From contig NC_030853.1 in NCBI RefSeq assembly GCF_000208745.1, positions 14,687,165-14,751,164 on the forward strand: 64,000 bases of DNA, given 5' to 3'. The number at the start of each line of letters is the position of its first letter. Positions within the stretch are counted from its first letter, which is position 1. This document shows, in pieces, positions 59,236-64,000 of the stretch. A model generated the notes under the pieces. It did not search any database and was not told the origin of the DNA. It was given only the letters and a program-made list of their open reading frames with translations. The stretch comes from Theobroma cacao. Lineage: Eukaryota > Streptophyta > Magnoliopsida > Malvales > Malvaceae. The translations under genes were made by a program, and so were the position numbers.

Positions 59236-61875
59236 TGTGACACTTAGTACCCTCGTATAGAAGTCAATATGACCTTATCAAGGAGACAAAGGGTCAATGG
59301 GTGCTGATTTAAGTGCCAAAGGATGGAGACTGGTGAAAGAAGTATTTTAAGATAAAATATTTCGCATGTGAAAAAATAAAAATAAAATAATAATATTTTT
59401 ATCAAAAAAGAATTTGTGAGATAAAAGGTGATTCGGATATGAACCGGGACAAAGTAAGATGTTTTGAAGCCCCAAAAGGATAGTGAAAAATTTTAAAATA
59501 AAATAATATTAAAATATTAATATTTTATTCGATGTCGAAATTTTTCATGAAGGAGAAATATATGGTCAATTTAAGTGGGGGAGAAGAAGGACGAGGAAAT
59601 TTTAGAGAAAAAAATGATGTTAATGGAGTCCGCGTGTCTCTATTAAATAAAGCTAGCGCGGGTAAATAAATATTTAAATATTGCGATGTTACCGCGTTGA
59701 ATCATAAATTTGATATTTTATTGGTACAAATGTTAAGGAAGAAAAATGGAAAGAAATTGGAATTAAAAGATTGTGGAATGATACAATTAAAAAGGGTGAA
59801 AACCTTAGAGGGTAAAACGGTAATTTTTCATAAAGTTTGGTCAAAGCTTCCAAAAAAAGTTTTGACTCTCCATCCTTATCCCATGGCCGGCCATTGTTTC
59901 CAAAGCACCATCTTCCTCCTTTATCTCCTCCCAACGCCATTTTTGTTCCTCCACCATAAAAATCAAGATTTTCATTTTCTTTTCCTTGTTTTCTTTTCTT
60001 TTCTTACTCCTTCCTTCTCCTAACTTCTTGGGCATCAAACCTACAACTTCTAACCCCAATTTTCAGCACATCTAAAACCTAGGAGAGAGAAAGAAAAATC
60101 TCTCTTCCTTTCCTTTATTTTTTATTTCTACTCCACTTTCAACTACACTTGAATTTTTGGCTTCAAATCTTCATTTTTGAAGCTAATAGGTAAATATTTT
60201 CAACAATTGAAATTTATGAATTTATGGGTTATATTTTCAGATTTTATTTCTGAACTTCTTCAAATTCTTTTTCTTGGAAATATTAGGTTTTTTGTTGATC
60301 TTCATGCTTCCAAGCTCACCAAGGTAAAGAATCTTTAAATTTGGAATAGTTGATATGATGGGTTTAGGAATTAGACTAGAATTCTTAGTTAAAAATTAAG
60401 CTAGGATATAATTTATCAAGTGTATGCTTATTAGAATTATTAACTTCAAATTTATGATATATTTGAAGTTACTATTGTTTATTGGCAATTATAGGTTTTA
60501 ATGGTATTTTCGAGACTACTTGGATTAAGACTTTGTGGGCACTAGTCTTGTAAGTGACATTATTAAGGTGAGTGAACTTGCATTTAAAATGTTTGAACAA
60601 ATGCATTTGTGTTGAATAAAGTATTTAAATATTTTTGGTTGATTCCTTTAAAGAAAATTATGTATGGGAACAAGCCTTTCACCACTGATACTTCTATGTT
60701 GTTAAATGTGTATTGTGGTGGATTATGTGTTTGAGAAAATTTGGTGAATTGCCAATTGATTCATGGTTTGTAATGCATTAGAAAACTTGAGATGTTTTAA
60801 ACTAATGGCATATGCTTAATATTATGTTCCTTGAATGTTGGACTATGCAACTATGTCTATGACTAGTAAAATAATGAAATGTGAGATATAGTACTATGTA
60901 AAAATTCTTGTTACATGTTGTTACATGTGCCATGCATTGAAATGTAATGTTGAATGATAATTGTAACTGCGCGTGTGCGGTGTGGGAGTGCACATGCCGG
61001 TGATGACGGGGTGATTCCAGCTATGTGCGATGTGGGAGTGCACATGAGCTGATGATCGGTGGGTGATTATTCCAGCTATGTGCGGTGTGGGAGTGCACAT
61101 GAGTTGATGACCGGAGGATGGTGATTCCAAGTATATGCGGTGTGGGAGTGCACATAAGTTGATGACCGATGGTTGTGTACATATTTACACATATCATAGA
61201 AATGTTAGAGAAAATATTGTGTGATTGCATTGAATGTTGAAAGTTAAACTTCCTAAATGTTTTAAAATGAGTTGAAAAACAGCACGACATTGAGTTTTGT
61301 TCATAATATACAAATTTGCATTGTTTTTAAATGAGTGCATCATGTTTTCGAAAAACTTTCCGTATCGTTTGCTTGTTCCCTTCTTATGTTCACTCACTGG
61401 GTTTATACTCATTCTTTTCAACTTCATGTTTTAGTTTTCAAGTTCAAAGATAGTTGGATCTTAGGTAAAGGCGCTTCCTCCTGTTCATCTTACGGTAGGT
61501 TTGCCAGAATATCCTATGATAGTATCCACACCAGAGTCACTCCGTTGATAGTCAAGGTCTTTTGTATGTATATGTGGCTATTTAAATGTAATTCATGAGA
61601 TTTGTTGTAAACACTGCATGTTTGGTTTGAATAGTGATATCGCCACAAGTTGGCAAAAGGTAATATTATTTGGTGAACGGTATATGTTCAGTTGCCATGA
61701 TTTATTCTTGAGAATAAATTATTTTTGATAATTATGAATTAAGAACCCTAAAGGTAATTGAGGGTCAAATGGTCCAATGAACAAGTTTTCATAGAAAGTT
61801 TACTTGGGCCCGATGGGCTATGCCTATTGGGTCCATGCACCGATCATGGCACCAGGATTGGGCTGTGACAGGTGC
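59231..61875 (+). mobile_element. 2,635-bp solo gypsy LTR nested in Athila gag
   Basis: The LTR is 59236-61870, from TGTGACAC to GGGCTGTGACA. It is flanked by GGTGT (59231-59235) and GGTGC (61871-61875), a 5-bp duplication with one mutation. Removing it rejoins the gag reading 'SKWL' to 'VQTFYND' in frame. No internal region or second LTR is present, which fits loss by recombination between two LTRs. It shares its 3' module with 19,647-20,119. Confidence 0.85.
60967..61170. repeat. ~57-bp tandem repeat inside the solo LTR (4 units)
   Basis: Four units share 'gcggtgtgggagtgcacatg' followed by 'tgatgaccg' and 'ggtgattcca'. Minus-strand frames here are translations of the repeat only. Confidence 0.8.
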
Positions 61876-62535
61876 AGACATTCTACAATGATTTTAGTGG
61901 TCATGTTTAGACTACCATTGATGCAACTACAGGAGGAACTTTAATGGCTAAATCAATTGATGAGGCATACGATTTGTTGGAGGAGATGGCTACAAACAAC
62001 TACCAGTGGCCAATAAAACAATCGATGCATAAAAGAGTAGCTGGAGTTTATGATGTAGATGCCTTTTTGGCATTATATGCACAGGTAGCAACTTTAACTA
62101 AGGCATTTGAATCTTTTGGTACTAACTCTATGAAAAGTCCTTTTATAGTTAGTGAATATTATGGAAATGATCATGCAAACCATTAGTGTCCAAGTTTAAC
62201 AAAACAGTGCAATTTGTGGGGAATAAACAGTGGAATAACCCTTACTCCAACACTTACAATTTAAGGTAGAGGAACCATCCAAAATTCTTTTGGTCCAAAA
62301 GCAAGGATCATCCTCAACCTCAAAGCTGAATGCACCTCCAGGATTCCAACAACAAGTAAGAGTGCCTATCTCAGAACAGAAGCTAACTGTGGAGGATTTG
62401 CTAAGGTAGTACATGACATAAACTGATAGCATCATCCAAAGTCAAGCAACATCACTACGAAACCTTGAGACTCGGGTTGGTCAAATTGCCAATTTATTAA
62501 ACCTTAGAATTCTAGGAATACTACCTAGTGATGTA
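61876..62535 (+). pseudogene. Athila gag, second half
   Basis: Continues the gag from 'VQTFYND' with the hallmark 'DEAYDLLEEMATNNYQWP' (about 61,955-62,010), then an asparagine- and proline-rich region. The homology runs on in other frames to about 62,530. Stops near 61,910, 62,184 and later break it. Confidence 0.8.
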
Positions 62536-62538
62536 GAG

Positions 62539-63583
62539 GTGAATCCTAAGAGAAAAGGTAAGGAACAGTTAATGGCAATCACCTTAAGCGGAAAGGAGGT
62601 TGAAAGTAATGTTAGGCAAGCTAAACTTCAAGATAAGCTTGTTGAGAATGAAATAGTGATTGAGACAACTAACAAACAAATTCAAGAAAAGGAAGAAAAG
62701 GCAAACATACCACCACCACCCTTTCTTCAACGTTTTCAGAAACAAAAACTTGATAGGCACTTTCAAAAGTTTCTTGAGGTATTCAAAAAGCTTCACATCA
62801 ACATTCCTTGCATAGAAGCTTTAGAGCAAATGTCGTCATATTGGAAGTTTTTGAAGGCCATATTGACGAAGAAAAGGAAATTGGAGGATTTCAAGATAGT
62901 TACGCTCACTAAGGTGTGTAGCGTGATAATCCAGAACAAGCTTCCTGTGTAGCGTGATAATCCAGAATAAGCTTCCACCAAAGCTTAAAGACTTAAAGAG
63001 TTTTTCTATCCTTTGCTCTATTGGTAATGTTAATTTTTTGAAAACTTTGTGTGATTTGGTGTTGGTGTCTCGATTATTCCTTTGTCTATTGTTAGGAGAC
63101 TTGGACTGAAAGAGATTTAACCCATTATAGTCAAATTGTAACTCGCAAACAGGACAATAAGGTAGCCCTTTGGGATTATAAAAGATGTCTTGATTAAAGT
63201 GGAGGAAATTATACATTATAGTGGACTTCCTTGTACTTGAGATGGAGGATGATCAAGAGGTTCCGATCATATTGGGACGTCCATTCTTGGCCACGACAAA
63301 CACACTCATCAATGTAAAGGAAGGCAAAATAACTTTTAAAGTTGGTGAGCTAGTAGTTAAATTTACTATTTTCAATGCAACTAAATATCCTTCCTCCACA
63401 ACTCAATGCTATAGGGTGGACTTAGCCGATAAAGGTAAAGGTAATCCTACTCCACCACTTACAAGTAAGCCAGCACCAACTCTTGAGTCTAAGCCACTGC
63501 CACCACATCTCAAAATTAAGCAATGTTATGATGAGCGTAATCCACCACCTTCTAGTGATCTTGATTTTGAGATTGGACAGTAA
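62539..63583 (+). pseudogene. Athila gag-protease junction and protease region, broken
   Basis: The first piece (62539-62952) has 'PPPPFLQRFQKQKLDRHFQK' and 'KKLHINIPCIEALEQMSSYW', the conserved block before the Athila protease. A 30-base tandem duplication at about 62,918-62,980 introduces a stop. The protease middle is decayed. A last open piece (63221-63583) has 'MEDDQEVPIILGRPFLATT', the protease C-terminal signature. The catalytic Asp motif is not readable. Confidence 0.75.
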
Positions 63584-64000
63584 GTAGTACTCTCTAGTTC
63601 ACGCATCCATTTTTTACCTTGGCAATTTAAAGCATATTGATTGCAAACCTTTAAAGTGGTTAAAGTTTTGTCTTATGGCTATATTGAGATTTTTAGTATG
63701 CGTATAGAAGCATTCAAGGTAATGAAACAAAAGCCTCTAGCATTATTGCAGTGATGAAGAAGTGAAAAAAGGGCTATCATAATCAAGCTAGTAACTATAA
63801 AGAAGCGCTTCTTAATAGGCAACCCAAGTTTCTAAACTTAGCTTATTTTGGTATTTATTGTCTTTAGCTTTGTTTAAAATTTTTGCTTGTCATTTGATAT
63901 TTCTTTTATATTCTAATTGTTTTGTGTCATAATTTGCAAGTATTATGAGTCCTTTAAAAAAAGTAGAATGCTTGAGCATCATGGCCCTCACTGAAATGTA
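63584..64000 (+). other. Athila deletion junction, integrase tip and post-pol region
   Basis: At about 63,645-63,720 a frame gives 'PFKVVKVLSYGYIEIF' and 'EAFKV', which resembles the integrase C-terminus ('GPF-V--V-PYG-IEI'). Everything from RT to the integrase core is missing between here and 63,583. The rest is non-coding. Confidence 0.55.

Larger units (their letters stand above)
57071..64000 (+). mobile_element. Athila-type Ty3/gypsy element, internally deleted, continues past the window
   Basis: A 5' LTR (57071 to about 58,465) is followed by a decayed tRNA-Asp-type PBS, an Athila gag split by a solo LTR, and a protease-region block. After that comes only the C-terminal tip of integrase (about 63,645-63,720), so RT, RNase H and the integrase core are missing. 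The 'aaagaagcgcttctta' string (63,801) matches the post-pol region typical of Athila. It could only move with help from another copy. Confidence 0.75.

Noticed and set aside
60921..61290. Minus-strand frames with repeated 'HVHSHTAHSWN'-like units
   Set aside because: They follow the 57-bp tandem repeat in the solo LTR and show no coding signal.

Overview
The window is a repeat-rich stretch of a eudicot plant nuclear genome, probably a rosid. The evidence is plant-type GT-AG introns, a MIK2-like LRR receptor kinase, a plant-type THADA/Trm732 homologue, and nested plant Ty3/gypsy elements of the Tat/Ogre, Athila and Del/Tekay-like types. I saw no rRNA, tRNA gene, CRISPR array or bacterial-style operon. 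Everything was read by eye; no database search was possible.

Left part (1-17,360). A partial gypsy LTR (1-905) is followed by LINE 3' debris. A two-exon MIK2-like receptor kinase lies on the minus strand (9761-2719). Its intron is about 4.5 kb and holds a decayed LINE in the opposite orientation, and its ectodomain shows an apparent one-base frameshift. Next comes a direct tandem duplication of about 2.4 kb (12,462-14,908 and 14,909-17,303). Each unit carries a RING-H2 gene that has been broken independently. Each unit also carries a roughly 1 kb long-TIR, non-autonomous, Mutator-like DNA transposon, inserted at a different place in each unit, so each unit preserves the other's empty site.

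Middle part (17,361-41,196). A minus-strand gypsy element (17,361-23,705; 5-bp duplication CATAT) keeps both outer ends, but its interior is reduced to a PBS, a gag fragment and part of a foreign LTR, joined across a single N. Then comes a 16,969-bp Tat/Ogre-type giant retrotransposon (24,228-41,196; 5-bp duplication AATAG). It has an extra ORF upstream of gag, then gag, protease, RT, RNase H, a second (archaeal-type) RNase H and integrase, all with stops or frameshifts. About 14 copies of a 60-bp tandem repeat lie in its 3' untranslated region.

Right part (41,202-64,000). The one clearly intact gene is the THADA/Trm732 homologue (42,590-50,678 +, four exons, 2,221 aa), which is expected to partner a Trm7/FTSJ1-type tRNA 2'-O-methyltransferase. 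Downstream there is a gene-poor stretch with a 52-bp retroposon flanked by 16-bp duplications, then a gypsy LTR remnant. An internally deleted Athila element (57,071 to beyond the window end) follows, and its gag is split by a 2,635-bp solo LTR.

The genes do not form a pathway. The window is a record of layered insertions around one conserved housekeeping gene. I found no convincing new molecular system. The least standard signals are the twice-inserted long-TIR element, the Ogre tandem-repeat array and the candidate SINE in a THADA intron.
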